Of a DNA stretch of 64,000 bases, positions 11,101-21,077 are shown in pieces. Location of the stretch: contig CM073202.1 of the NCBI GenBank assembly GCA_037042915.1, positions 496,001 to 560,000 on the forward strand. Direction: 5' to 3'. Under the pieces are notes generated by a model that searched no databases, was not told where the DNA came from, and worked only from the letters and a program-made list of their open reading frames with translations. Each line of letters opens with the position of its first letter. Positions within the stretch are counted from its first letter, which is position 1. This DNA is from Auricularia sp. M13. Its lineage: Eukaryota; Basidiomycota; Agaricomycetes; Auriculariales; Auriculariaceae. The position numbers and the translations under genes are program-made.

Positions 11101-12449
11101 CCGCTCTCGCAACACTGCAAGCCCTTTTCGACAACAACAATGAGACGCTCGAGCTCCCGCAACCGGTCTTGGCGCAGGTCATCGCCATCATAAACCGACG
11201 CTTCGAGGAGATGTTTGACGGTGAGAAGAATGCTGTCTTCAAAGCAGCACTCTTCCTTGATCCTGGTACGACGCCACAGCAGTCGCAACACTATCATTGC
11301 CAGCTTGCTGACATAGTAGAAGAGTATGTCCGATCCCCGTTTTGGCGCAAGGATGGGCACGTCCACATCACAACGGACGGGCCAAAGCCTGACGACGACC
11401 TGCGAAACTCAATCCCGTACTATTTCGACATTGGCAAGTTCTTGCTCCAGTTGCTCCTCAAGCATATTGAAGGGGGCCGTGTCGAATTTCTCAAGAACAC
11501 GCCGCCCAAGGAGCTGACAAGAGCTCTGCGTATCCAACTGCCAGCCTATGCACGCCAGGAGTTTCCGTTCAATCGCGACTCCACATCTGGGTGGCGCTCG
11601 TACTGGTCTAATCTGTCCTCCAACCCTGACGCTAGCGTCCTCGCCGTGCGTACTCAATGTGCCTCCCACCTAGTTCTGCTGCTGACAACATTGGCAGTTC
11701 CTCGCTGAAAAGCTGCTTTCAATGGTCCCGAACTCGATGGCAGAGGAGCGGACTATGTCCGCTTTGACCAGGGCTCAAGCAGGCCGTCCGCAACTGCATA
11801 TTCGCTCATTGGTATCCGAAGTTCAAGTCAAACAGCACAACGACCGCGAGGAGCAGCAGAAACAGGTGAGATCCAGGCATTCAGGTATCTCAGTGCCGGC
11901 TGAACTCAGACTTCAGTTGACTGCCCCTGCGCCGAGCTTGCAACGCTTCCGTGAGCTCTCAGCTCGTGTTAGAGCGGAGGTGATCTCGTGCCATGAAGAT
12001 AAGTTTACACATCCAAAGTCCAGCAAGGTTGTGGCCGAAGGTGGCAGTACAGTTCCTGACGCACCGTCCATGGACGCCTCGCCGGCAGAAGCATTCAGTG
12101 CTGAATTCAACGAGCTGGAGGCACACGAACCCGCTCTTGATGGATTTGACAACCTGTCGATCGGTTTTGACGTCCGCGACAGCGTTGACCTCAGCGCAGT
12201 GTTTCTGCGGGACTTGCTCAGCGACGCGCCACAGTCTGAGCCTACCGCAACAGCCTCTGCCGACACTGGAGCTGTAGCCAGTCATCCGAAGGCCGGAGAC
12301 TTCACGCTCGACGAGGCAGACTTCGAGTTTTAGCCGTAGATGATCATGCGCTTTGAACATGTTTTTAACAATGTTTTTAACACGATGTTTTAAACAGTTT
12401 CTGTTTTAAACATGTTGAAAACTCGCCGTGACTTTTTAACAGCATCCTA
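8155..12449 (+). mobile_element. Complete autonomous hAT transposon, copy 1 (4,295 bp)
   Basis: It begins TAGGATGCTGTGGAAAAGGG and ends with the inverted counterpart of TAGGATGCTGTTAAAAAGTC; the first ~12 bases of the inverted repeats match. Perfect 8-bp duplications (GAGCGCAC) flank it. Both ends carry clusters of short subterminal motifs, variants of TTTTAAACA, TTTTTAACA and TGTTTAAAA, at about 8185-8265 and 12358-12445; these are probably transposase-binding sites. The single gene inside is the transposase. The second copy at 33006-37300 has the same length, and all the reading frames compared between the two are identical, which implies very recent movement or duplication. Confidence 0.95.
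8508..12333 (+). CDS. hAT-family transposase (nine exons)
   Basis: Catalyses cut-and-paste transposition of the surrounding element. Exons: 8508-8915, 8963-9286, 9339-9425, 9490-9615, 9666-10625, 10672-10893, 10941-11645, 11698-11865, 11917-12333. All eight introns are phase 0, and the product is 1,138 aa, longer than the usual 600-800. ATG 8508 is the first ATG of the frame; upstream in-frame sequence lacks one. A BED-like zinc finger (C..W.C....C...HH..DC, residues ~354-391) precedes the RNase-H-like core. The candidate catalytic triad is D~528 in LSYDGGTNK, D~591 in VVSDSTGN and E~959-960 in VPNSMAEERTMS, the last being the hATC dimerisation region; the spacing is close to that of known hAT enzymes. 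PHHVNLTLKDI matches the DUF659-like region. Residues ~137-315 are low complexity and basic, with a KKRH-type nuclear signal. Confidence 0.92.
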
Positions 12450-12457
12450 GAGCGCAC
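12450..12457. repeat. 8-bp target-site duplication, right of hAT copy 1
   Basis: GAGCGCAC, an exact match to 8147-8154. Confidence 0.92.
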
Positions 12458-12969
12458 ACAACGCGGTGCGTCATAATACCCAAGTCCGGAGAACTACGAG
12501 CCTGCAGTTCACGAAAGTATCGCTACAAGAAGGGATACAAATGCAGAATGTTACAGTCAAGACGGGGAGAAAAACTCGGCGGTGCGGATACGGATGTACA
12601 GCGGCACGTCGAACGGGTACGCGCGCGCAAGGCCTGACGCGTCGCGCGACGGTGCAGGCGCTGTGAGGAGGCTTGAAGGTTGTGGTTGGTATGGTTTGGG
12701 CGCCGGACGCATGGTTTGCACGGGTTCGGGGTCGACCATAGCTCGAATAGAAGTGGAGGGCGGATTGAGAGTGAAAGATGCTTCGAAGCTTGGACCAAGA
12801 CGGCCGCTGGTGGCGGCGAATAAATATGAGAGGACGTGAGAAATCCTGTGGCGCGGGGCGGAGAGACAAGGGAGTAGTTGTCCTTTGTTCCCCTACAAGG
12901 TATTGTGAGACATGAATCCAAAACATCAACTTGGCACGGATAGGACCGACCTAGGCTCCCGTAGCCACC
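12458..12969. other. Intergenic
   Basis: Open frames on the minus strand (e.g. 12523-12921) are Arg/Pro-rich with no domain and look fortuitous. This region includes the 3' flank of the orphan gene at 12970. Confidence 0.4.
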
Positions 12970-13968
12970 CTACTCAGTCTTCGGCTTCTTGCGCCTCCGC
13001 TCATCGTCGGCGTCCGCAAAATCGTTCCCAACATATGTGAGGGCCGTCGCAGAGTAGCTGCTTCCATTGTACCCAAGGGATATGACGAGGCGCGCTTGAA
13101 GCGCCGGCATGAAGGCGTGGTCTCCGGGCTGCAGCACGCGCACACACGCGCCGGGTTGCTGGCGGGCCCACTTGAACAGACGGCGATAGTCAGGAACCGC
13201 GGCCTCCCTGTGCTGCGCCAGCATGCTCTGGTTCTCCGGCGTGGTGGGGAAGTCGAGCAGTACGCACTGGCCGACGACCTGCGTGAGCACTGCCTGATGA
13301 CCATACTTGGGCAGCGCGAGCGCGAAGACGCCCTGACCGCCGACGAGCGTTGAGCCGGGCTTCACGGCGCGGTAGGGCGGCCCGGGCGCGACGCGCGCGC
13401 GCAGCAGCCCACGAGGGCCGGCACACAGATCGAGCGCAACGGGAGCGCCGCACCCCAACGCGGCGCGCACGTCGTCGCCGTCGTACAGCACTGCAGTCTT
13501 CTGTGCGGTGGCACGCTGATCTACCAGCATGCACAGGCGGTCAGCGGTCAGCGCGCTCAGGTCGATCTGCACGAGCTTCGCCAGGTCCGGCTGCTCATGG
13601 TTCGCGTCGTAGCTGTAGTGTGCAATGCCACGCGGCTTCTCGAGGTTGGCCATCTGGATGAGGTCGTCGAGGATCAAGAGGCCCTCGTCGCGGTTCGGGT
13701 GTCCAGCATGGATGAGGCGCTCCCAGTCCGTGCGGAAAGCCGGCAGGCGCAGTGCTGGCGCTTTGGGCTTGGTGGGGGACTTGGGGGGCGCGTTGAGATC
13801 GGGCTTCGTCTCGCGGACGGGTGTGCTTGGAGACGGCAGCCCAGACTCAGTGGTGGATGTCTTGGGCGGCAGCTTCAGGTGCGGCAGACGAGAACCGGGA
13901 GCACCGGCGCGTTTCCGCGAGGGAGATACGGGATCAGGTGCCGGTGGTAGGGTCGTACTAGGCTGCAT
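12970..13968 (-). CDS. Orphan intronless protein, local family copy 1
   Basis: Not recognised. One uninterrupted exon gives 332 aa from ATG 13968 (the open frame extends upstream only through a TTG). Residues 1-75 are Pro/Ser/Thr-rich and basic, probably disordered. A globular part follows, with LVQIDLSALTADRLCMLVDQR and a C-terminal block: VLTQVVGQCVLLDFPTTPEN, FKWARQQPGACVRVLQPGDH, and ISLGYNGSSYSATALTYV. The last residues RRRKKPK form a possible nuclear signal. The same ordered blocks occur in the genes at 27217-28215 and 46335-47516, so this is a three-member family within 35 kb. No signal peptide or membrane segment is visible. Role unknown. Confidence 0.8.
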   Translation of the reverse strand: MQPSTTLPPAPDPVSPSRKRAGAPGSRLPHLKLPPKTSTTESGLPSPSTPVRETKPDLNAPPKSPTKPKAPALRLPAFRTDWERLIHAGHPNRDEGLLILDDLIQMANLEKPRGIAHYSYDANHEQPDLAKLVQIDLSALTADRLCMLVDQRATAQKTAVLYDGDDVRAALGCGAPVALDLCAGPRGLLRARVAPGPPYRAVKPGSTLVGGQGVFALALPKYGHQAVLTQVVGQCVLLDFPTTPENQSMLAQHREAAVPDYRRLFKWARQQPGACVRVLQPGDHAFMPALQARLVISLGYNGSSYSATALTYVGNDFADADDERRRKKPKTE

Positions 13969-14548
13969 GGGGAGAGACAAGGCGCGCTCGGTCGAACAAG
14001 GTTGGTAGACCGAGAAAGGCCCCTTTTATACTTTCCTGGACCCTGTCAAATAGGCTCAATGACGCATCGAGGTCCTGTAGGCATCGTGCGAGACACTAGC
14101 ACGTCATGCTTTGACCTAGGTGCGTATATCGGGGCGTGGACCAGAACAAAGAGCATACGAGATTGACGTAGAGTTGTTCTACAGGTAGAAGTTCCAGAGC
14201 CGGGAGGCAAGAAATTGGAGGCACATATTCCTCTATGACTGTGTAGATCTGCCCAAGAGAGCCGGAGAGCGGGATGCAGGCCGTCAGGACTATACAGTTG
14301 ATCAAAGCTCGAGCACCAAGTAGGATATATCCGCAGAGCAGCTCGAGGCAGCTGTGAAAGGATGACTAGTGCCCTTGGCGAGGTATTAGGATATTCTGCA
14401 AGTTGAAGTCGGCCGTTCCGAGCTGGTCTGAGTCCATGGGAAAAATCAGGGAGCAGGACAGCGCGGGTAGCGGACCGGAAGCTGGAGCTAAGTTTAGTTC
14501 CGCTGCTATCTGATTACGGATCATCAATCCTCTTGAGAACAGTCAGCC
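13969..14548. promoter_or_regulatory. Divergent intergenic region
   Basis: About 580 bp separate the start codons of the orphan gene (-) and the AIM32-like gene (+). A TATA-like element (TTTTATACTTTCC near 14024) lies about 55 bp upstream of the orphan start. No other structure is recognised. Confidence 0.3.
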
Positions 14549-15752
14549 ATGTTGTCAGCCACAGCAGCGAAGCTCGCGTCGCTGTCTGTCCCGGTGACGA
14601 GCGATCCGTGCAGGACGTGTGCCGACCCCTGCGATGACCACCACGGCGAATATCCTAGCCGATTCGAGGTTGACATGGACAGCGAGCTGCTCGGCACCGT
14701 GAACCCTTTACATCGTCAGGTACGCATCCCGCAACTTGCCCATATCCTGTGCCCTGTTCCCAAGCTCATGAATATGCGACTAGGTCCTCATATCCACTGG
14801 CAAGACCGATTGGGCGCGCGAGGTCACTGACGTCCAAGGTTCGATTGCTGCGCTGCTGGTCGCTGCCCGCGACAAGTTATCGCCGGCACAGTTTCCCGCG
14901 GGCGGAAAGCACCCCGATCCTCCACGGAGCACCAAGACGCACGGGGTATTCTCACAGACGGACTCGAACAAGCTATCCATCCTCAACGGCTCGCACGTTT
15001 CCGTGGCCGACGACCACGACGCGGAAACTGTGCTCGTCTTCCCGGACTACACTCTCGTATCGAGCGTGAAGCCCACTGCAGAGAGCGTTGAGGAGTTCTG
15101 GAGGCGCGCACTGGATCCCTCCTTGGAGCCTGACGTCCCCGTTGCTAACGGATATGCGCACGTATTGCCATATGCTTGTGTCATCCTACTCTGTACGTTG
15201 CGTTTCGGTTCATTCTTCCCCCACCCTCCCGATGGTCGCTGACCGAGAAACTGCATAGGCTCTCACAAACGTAGAGACAACCGGTGCGCGATCGCAGCGC
15301 CTAAACTAGAAGAACGTAAGTTGACACTTCTCCAGCGGCTCTATCACTGACGCTGAGGCATGATAGGCTTCCTTCACGAGTTAGCACACGCGGGATGGGA
15401 CGTGCACACACGACTCGACCATGTCGATCACCATATGGCGCCGCGAGACGCGCTGTTGCGCGAATCAGCCGCGAGCCGCTCGGCACTCATTCTGAAGACC
15501 TCCCACATTGGCGGACATCGTTATGCAGGCAACGTGCAGGCGCGTCTCTACTTTCTCCGCGTTAATCTGCCTCTCATCGCACTCCAGATATATATGCCGC
15601 AAGGCTCGGGCGTCTGGTATGCACGAGTTTCGCCGCATGAGGTCCATGCCATCGTACAACAGACGATCCTAGAAGGCAAAGTCATACCTCAGCTTCTGCG
15701 CGCTGGGATGAACATTATTAGATCCCCTGGGAAGACTTTGTTAGACTGGTAG
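14549..15752 (+). CDS. Sucrase/ferredoxin-like (AIM32-type) thioredoxin-fold protein
   Basis: Member of the Suc_Fer-like family, thioredoxin-like [2Fe-2S] ferredoxin relatives that include yeast Aim32, a mitochondrial protein linked to redox/Fe-S quality control. Exons: 14549-14719, 14784-15192, 15259-15315, 15367-15533, 15588-15752, summing to 323 codons in frame. Signature elements run in order: N-terminal PCRTCADPCDDHHGEYP, then LISTGKTDWAREV, then CSHKRRDNRCAIAAPKL across an exon junction, HIGGHRYAGN, and IYMPQGSGVWYARVSPHEV. The last intron (54 bp) is a multiple of three and stop-free, so it could also be retained; the donor GTGCAG gives the better family match. Putative cluster ligands are the Cys of CSHK and RC plus His of the HIGGH segment. 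Substrate and partner are unknown. Confidence 0.85.
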
Positions 15753-17777
15753 ACATACTTATACTGTACTCACCGTGACGGCGGACATTATGATTCCATT
15801 CTTAGATGAGGGGGCAATGGAGCTCTTCGGGAATGGCGCGCGGAGCGGTGAGCGTCAGTCACACTGGCACAAAATTTGGTTTATCGAAGCTCAGAGATGA
15901 ATATTGAATCACGATGGCGAAGAGGAAAGTTTGAAGTTGTCAAAATACTGCCAAACAAAGCGACGCCTTGTTTCCCACGCACCAGCATCCCGACCTCTTC
16001 CGTCGCCATCGGATATCTACCGCTGATAGGTACGACTCTGGGCAGTGCGTTACTCGGTACTTGTGTCTACCTGCCGAAGTGGGCGACCTGCGACAAAAAT
16101 GCTACGATTGCACGCTTCTGCCTTAATTCATTGCGACCACCAAAAATCTCTGCTCAGGCAGCAATGCAGCCTAACGACTCGCCATTAGCCTGGCTGCATC
16201 AGGATATCCGCTCGCTATGGCTCGTTAGTCTTGCGGAGTCTGCTGGGAACGAGCTTGCTGCTTTCCCGAGACACGCGTGGATTCTTTGCCGAATCATGTT
16301 GCAATGCTCTGGAGTAAGACACATCCCCATACAGTCCCCTAAACTACCTCGGGTGCGACTTTATATTGCAACGCTGTTCCCAATCCGGACCCTCCAACGG
16401 ACAGAGCTCAGAAGCTCTTGTCAGGTCGTCCCGCATCCGATCATCTAACGTGCACGCAGCGGCGGCCATGGCGCGCAACGGGGCCCACGATTTGAGCTGG
16501 CATTTCGACACGTTGCGTGGAATGCACAATCACGGGCGACCGATATCGAAGCCCACGTCTTTAATCCGAACGCGGGCCATCCCGCTCCAGTTGGACGTCG
16601 CCTTGTGGCGTTCGAGGACAACGCAGCAGCGCGGCCAGTCTCGCGTACCTTTTGCGCTAGCTACCCGATATCCGACAAGAGTATCGTCCGGAGAAATGTT
16701 AGCGCAGGGCCTGGTCAGGCCTTCGCCTTGCCTTCGTCGCAATTAGGCGTTGCAGGCGGGTGTTCGGAGTCTCTCCAAGGCCACGGAATGGCACACCGGC
16801 GAATGGGCTGCTGATGCGTGTCGCCTTTCTGACCCTCACGACTTCCCTCGCATACTTCTATCCGTCCTGAAGCCCAGTCTCCCAAACGCGGGTTCATGAC
16901 TTAGAGACCAGACACTTTGCCCATCTTCATCTCATTCCCACGGACCCACGGACTGTCTTTAATGCGTTTTATCTCCCTCTGTGCGCCAACCGACTTGTGG
17001 CGCACGTACTGTGCCCTTATCTATCATCTCGCCCTGACGACCCTCTAATTTCTGGCGCCCACAAACGAGGACTTTACCGGTGACGAGTTGGTACTGCTTC
17101 GACGACCGATACCCCATTGGCGACGCTGAACTCCCGAAATTTCCCGATGATCATGCACGTCCGGTGATGCACGTCTCGCGCACTTCTCTCATTTGCCGTA
17201 CTAGTCGCGTGTCCTCAGGAAACCCGAGCCGCGCGAGCTCGGGAGCAGTGCGCCTACAGGCACGAGGCGCACCAGTAGGACTTGTGGAATGCCCGGCTGT
17301 GTTGTTGCTTGCTTCCTGCAAGAAGCGTTTGCCGAACAGAGAAGGCGAAGGCGATCCGTCGCTTCAGCGATGTGGCCTTTGTTAGCCAAGCCAGAGGAAC
17401 GCACTCCTTGACTTTGTTCTGTTAGGATTCGATGAATAAGATCCGCATGCTGTCATCTTGCAACAGGATTCTTCGTCATGAACGCATCCTAGTGGGGCAG
17501 ACTGCCTGTGAGGGCGTGGGTGACGCCATGGAGGGATGGAGGGGTGTGCGGCCTTTGCAGGCGACCGCACAGCGCCTGATTTTGACGTGCCTGTAACCAG
17601 TTTTCGTCTGCATGCGATACGCGGCACCGCTCGCTGTCCCTTCGCAGACGTCTCCGCCGAGTCGGGTCGCACAATCTCACGGGAACTGAATAGCCGGAAG
17701 ACGGTTAAATACGAACAATGACGATGCGAGGGGAATTCCCGTACTCGCAGCGTCTCAACCCGCACACCTGAGTTCTC
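15753..17777. other. 2-kb region without a recognisable gene
   Basis: Small open frames on both strands (for example 15876-16448 + and 17382-17765 -) lack domains, consistent splice sites or compositional bias, and I cannot support any. No terminal inverted repeats or target duplications were seen. The right end must hold the promoter of the gene at 17778. Confidence 0.4.
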
Positions 17778-18482
17778 ATGTCTTCAACAGACACTTTCGG
17801 ACCCAACAAGACCAACGTCAAGGTATTCCCCTCACGTTTTCCCGCATGGTTACGAGGTTTCTCACCGCCTCCCGTGCAGTTCCCTTGGCCACAGGATATC
17901 ACTGGCCTGGAACGCGTTGTTCTTTCCTCCAACGGCAGTCTCCAAAGACTTCTGAGGTGCGATGATATTTCTCCCTGTGGTTTCCTGAGCTGACACTTAC
18001 ACAGCGCATATTTCGACGAGCAGATCGACGCGGAGGTCGTCTCCACCCACACTTATTACTCCGACAAGGAGAGCAAGTCTCTTCCGCTTACGCAGCGTCG
18101 CACGATCAACTTGCTATGCAAGGGAACGCTCGTCTGTACCGCCCAGTCAACGATCGTCGTGCACTCCCGCGAAGTCGCCGACCTCTTCGACAAGGGCTTC
18201 TTCATCGGCCAGGTCATTCGCAAGCTTGAAAAAACTCCGTCATTTACCCTGCTTGATGTGAGGGTGAAAGACGTCGAGGAGCGGTCGCCTCTCTCCCCCT
18301 TGTCCGACAGCGGCGACAGCTCGGACGGCGAGGCAAGCCTCGGTGGCGGCAGCAGCAGCAGCAGCTTGTCCACGCCGTCGCAGCGCGGAAGACAGCGCCT
18401 GTGGCGTCACTACAAGCTCGGCATCGACGGACTCGACTGCGATATAGAGGAGCTGTTTATGGACCGCGACATGTTCCAGTAA
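17778..18482 (+). CDS. Hypothetical protein, UbiC/chorismate-lyase-like fold
   Basis: Two exons, 17778-17956 and 18005-18482, give 218 aa; the junction completes LLSAYFDEQI. The order of features resembles the chorismate-lyase/UTRA fold: an early helix LERVVLSSNGSLQRLLSAYF, the strand pair TQRRTINLLCKGTLVCTAQSTI, a helix EVADLFDKGFFIGQVIRKLE, and a C-terminal LWRHYKLGIDG..CDIEELF, where an R-x-Y near a final E is typical. A 50-residue Ser/Gly/Asp-rich insert (about residues 142-185) interrupts the fold. In UbiC this fold removes pyruvate from chorismate; whether this protein is catalytic is unknown. No targeting peptide is obvious. The assignment rests on pattern resemblance only. Confidence 0.6.
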
Positions 18483-19103
18483 AGCGCGACAGTGGCGCTG
18501 AAGTTCTCGCATTATTGCAGAGACTGAATCTGGCGCTCGGGAATCGCCCATCTATGTATTACTACGCCTCCTCACTATGCTAGACAACGAATGCTTCGGA
18601 TCCATGAGGGAATATACTATGATGCATGCTTCCTCATGCTAAGCCACACGGGCATTGGCCAGAGTGCAATCTCCCAAGATAAGAACGGATACGGTAAAGA
18701 TTTGAGATCATTACGAGCCTACGCTATGGATCGTACTACAATCTCCTGGAGCCGAGAGATGTCCCGATAGCCGCGAGCATTATACTGTTTATCGCTGCAC
18801 ACGGCGAGTAACTAGGCTGTTCTCTGATTGCGCGGAAGCCACATGTTCCATCCGTTTCCCTCGGTTTGTTGACGTGGGGAGCACACCGGCTGCAACGTCT
18901 CAACCATGGCTTTCCTTCCACATGCTTTATCGTTGTCTTATCAGAAACTTTACCTAGGATGAGCGAATCTCAGTTGACGGAGGCGCCGAGCGCTTGGGTC
19001 ACTCGTCGGAACCAGCCGTAAAGCGTGTTCTCCCGGTCGAAATTTTTGCGCGCCGCGTCGACCGTTGCGCTGGGCGGGCCGTGCCTCAGCTTGTCTTTGC
19101 TCG
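18483..19103. other. Intergenic
   Basis: This holds the 3' flank of the UbiC-like gene and the promoter of the PPR-like gene. The frame at about 19025-19252 in another phase begins at GTG and is not supported as a start. Confidence 0.35.
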
Positions 19104-20738
19104 ATGTCAACACCATCTACCGCATCTTTGGGCACGATACGACGGACTTTTCGACCCCGCCATGCTCTGTCGAGACCGCTGCCGTCCTCGTCTCGCCCAG
19201 CGCTAAAGCCCCATGGTCGCTTGCAACCGCAGGATATTCCGGGCTCTCCTAAGCCCGTTCAGCTCGCATACAAACTTCGCGCAATACGGGGCCTTACTCC
19301 GAAGGAATCTCTTCCTTATGTGAAGGTTCTGTTGAAGGCGCGGTCGCTCAAGCCGGACGACGAGCTCTTCATGGCCATGCTGCAACCCAACACGTATGAT
19401 CTCAAAGAAATCGATCGACTGGTCAACTCGCTCGGCTACAAACCTGGCCCTAAGGCCTGGGCATATTTTATTCAGAACGCCGTACGCAACATGGACCAGG
19501 AGAAAGCCGAGATGTTGTTCGGTCGTGCACTCTGGCGCAAGGTTGCTCCGCATTTCAGCGGCCCTGATGCTCTCATTCGGCTGCTCCTTCATCCTCTGGG
19601 CCGCACATACGCTGACGCCGAGGGCACGCTGAAGGCCGCCGACGTCTTCCGTCGTTGGGCCGAGCACGACCAGGATGCCGGTCACAGGCACACCAGCATT
19701 CTCAGCCTCCTCCAGGCACTCATGGCGCAACCCGGCATCGAAAACCGCAAGGAGCACGTAGACCTGATCATCGACTACGTCTTGCGCCATAAGGTGCTGC
19801 TGGACGAGACGTCCAGAGCCGTTAGCAGAGTGCTGGCTCGCATCTACAAGGAGGCCGGCTCGCACGCCGCGGCGGTCGACATCGTCGTTGCGAGCAAGGA
19901 CCAGAAGATCAGCGCGGACGGCTTCCGGCGGCTGCTCGGGTACATCGCGGCCATGCGCTTCGACGCAGCCAAGATCATGCCCGCGTCCGCCGTGCGAGCC
20001 TTCTTTGCGCACGTCGAGGACTGCGGGCACAAGGTGGATGCGAGCCTCTACTCGGCCTACTTCCGCGCGGTCCACGACCACTTCGCGCCGACGTCGCTTA
20101 CGCTCGAGGCGCTGAACTCCGTGCGCGCCGTCGAGCTACGGCGACCGAGCAGCTCCGTGGCCGACGTGCCGTTCTTCACGGTCCTCCTCCAGCTCTTCGG
20201 CCACTTCCACCGCGCGGGGTTCAACGTGCTCGGCCACATGGAGCACTACTGGCGCGCGATCGTTGTGCGCAGCCCTAACCAAGTGCCTGACCGCGTGGCC
20301 GTGCGCGCCGCGCTGCACGCGTTCCCCATCTCGCGCGCCAAGGAACTCTACGCGGCCTGGGAGAGCAAGTCGCTCGGCGTCGTGCGCCCGCGCAAGGAGC
20401 ACCACGGCCTCTCGCGCCGCGCGCTCACCGTCGAGTGGGCGCGCTGGCTGTGCACCCACGACCGGCTGCGCGCGTTCTACGTCCTGCGCGGCGTCGAGGG
20501 TGACCGCCCGCAGTCGCCCGCGCTCGCAATGCTGTTCGCCACCGCCGCGACGGACCTCGACCGGGAGAAGTGCAAAGAGTATTTCCCCAATGCTTGGGAG
20601 GACCCCGCTACGAAGGCTGCCGTGTCGCGGCTCTGGCAGGACCCGGCGCTCGCCCACTTCAAGCCGATTGAAGTCGTCCCTGTTGAAGAGGAGGCGGAGG
20701 AGTTGGACCCGGACGAGATTGACCCTGACATTGCATAG
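19104..20738 (+). CDS. PPR-like mitochondrial helical-repeat protein
   Basis: A single open exon from ATG 19104 encodes 544 aa; the frame continues 13 codons upstream but only to a TTG. The N-terminus (MSTPSTASLGTIRRTFRPRH...) is Ser/Arg-rich with no acidic residues for 40 positions, typical of a mitochondrial presequence. The rest is alpha-helical in pattern, with repeating ~35-residue units such as DLKEIDRLVNSLGYKPGPKAWAY and SRAVSRVLARIYKEAGSHAAAVD, resembling divergent pentatricopeptide repeats that bind organellar RNA. It ends with an acidic tail VPVEEEAEELDPDEIDPDIA. The repeats are too degenerate to read an RNA code. Helical-repeat organellar protein is likely; an exact ortholog was not identified. 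Confidence 0.65.
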   Translation: MSTPSTASLGTIRRTFRPRHALSRPLPSSSRPALKPHGRLQPQDIPGSPKPVQLAYKLRAIRGLTPKESLPYVKVLLKARSLKPDDELFMAMLQPNTYDLKEIDRLVNSLGYKPGPKAWAYFIQNAVRNMDQEKAEMLFGRALWRKVAPHFSGPDALIRLLLHPLGRTYADAEGTLKAADVFRRWAEHDQDAGHRHTSILSLLQALMAQPGIENRKEHVDLIIDYVLRHKVLLDETSRAVSRVLARIYKEAGSHAAAVDIVVASKDQKISADGFRRLLGYIAAMRFDAAKIMPASAVRAFFAHVEDCGHKVDASLYSAYFRAVHDHFAPTSLTLEALNSVRAVELRRPSSSVADVPFFTVLLQLFGHFHRAGFNVLGHMEHYWRAIVVRSPNQVPDRVAVRAALHAFPISRAKELYAAWESKSLGVVRPRKEHHGLSRRALTVEWARWLCTHDRLRAFYVLRGVEGDRPQSPALAMLFATAATDLDREKCKEYFPNAWEDPATKAAVSRLWQDPALAHFKPIEVVPVEEEAEELDPDEIDPDIA

Positions 20739-21077
20739 CTGTAAGAGTAATATATCTCGTTTGACATTTGCGCGCAAGGGATGGTTGTGTGACAAGCAAC
20801 TCGGCCGTATTGTATAATATTGGATTGTCAACCTGAACCCGTGCCAATTCAGGTGGCGAGTTCAGACTGTTCCAGCAGCGGCGTTCATGTGCAAATATGC
20901 GTCGATAACTCGAGCTCACGTAGAATAGCGTTTACTCCATTGTACTCCAGAAGCTCTATCATGAAAAAATTAGGGTTCTCCTTCACCGCGCGAGGAATAG
21001 CGGTAAATTGGACCTGGCTGCCGCGGGCGAATTTAAACCAAGCCTTATCATCCTGTTAAACGTTATGTCGTCGACTG
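20739..21077. other. Convergent intergenic region
   Basis: The 3' flanks of the PPR-like gene (+) and the thioesterase gene (-) meet here. The region is AT-rich and nothing else is recognised. Confidence 0.35.

Noticed and set aside
15876-16448. 190-codon open frame as a gene
   Set aside because: No ATG context, no domain, unstructured composition and no splice partner.
19025-19252. Alternative start of the PPR-like gene with a presequence-like peptide
   Set aside because: The frame begins with GTG, not ATG, and runs out of frame with the main exon; ATG 19104 in the long frame is simpler.
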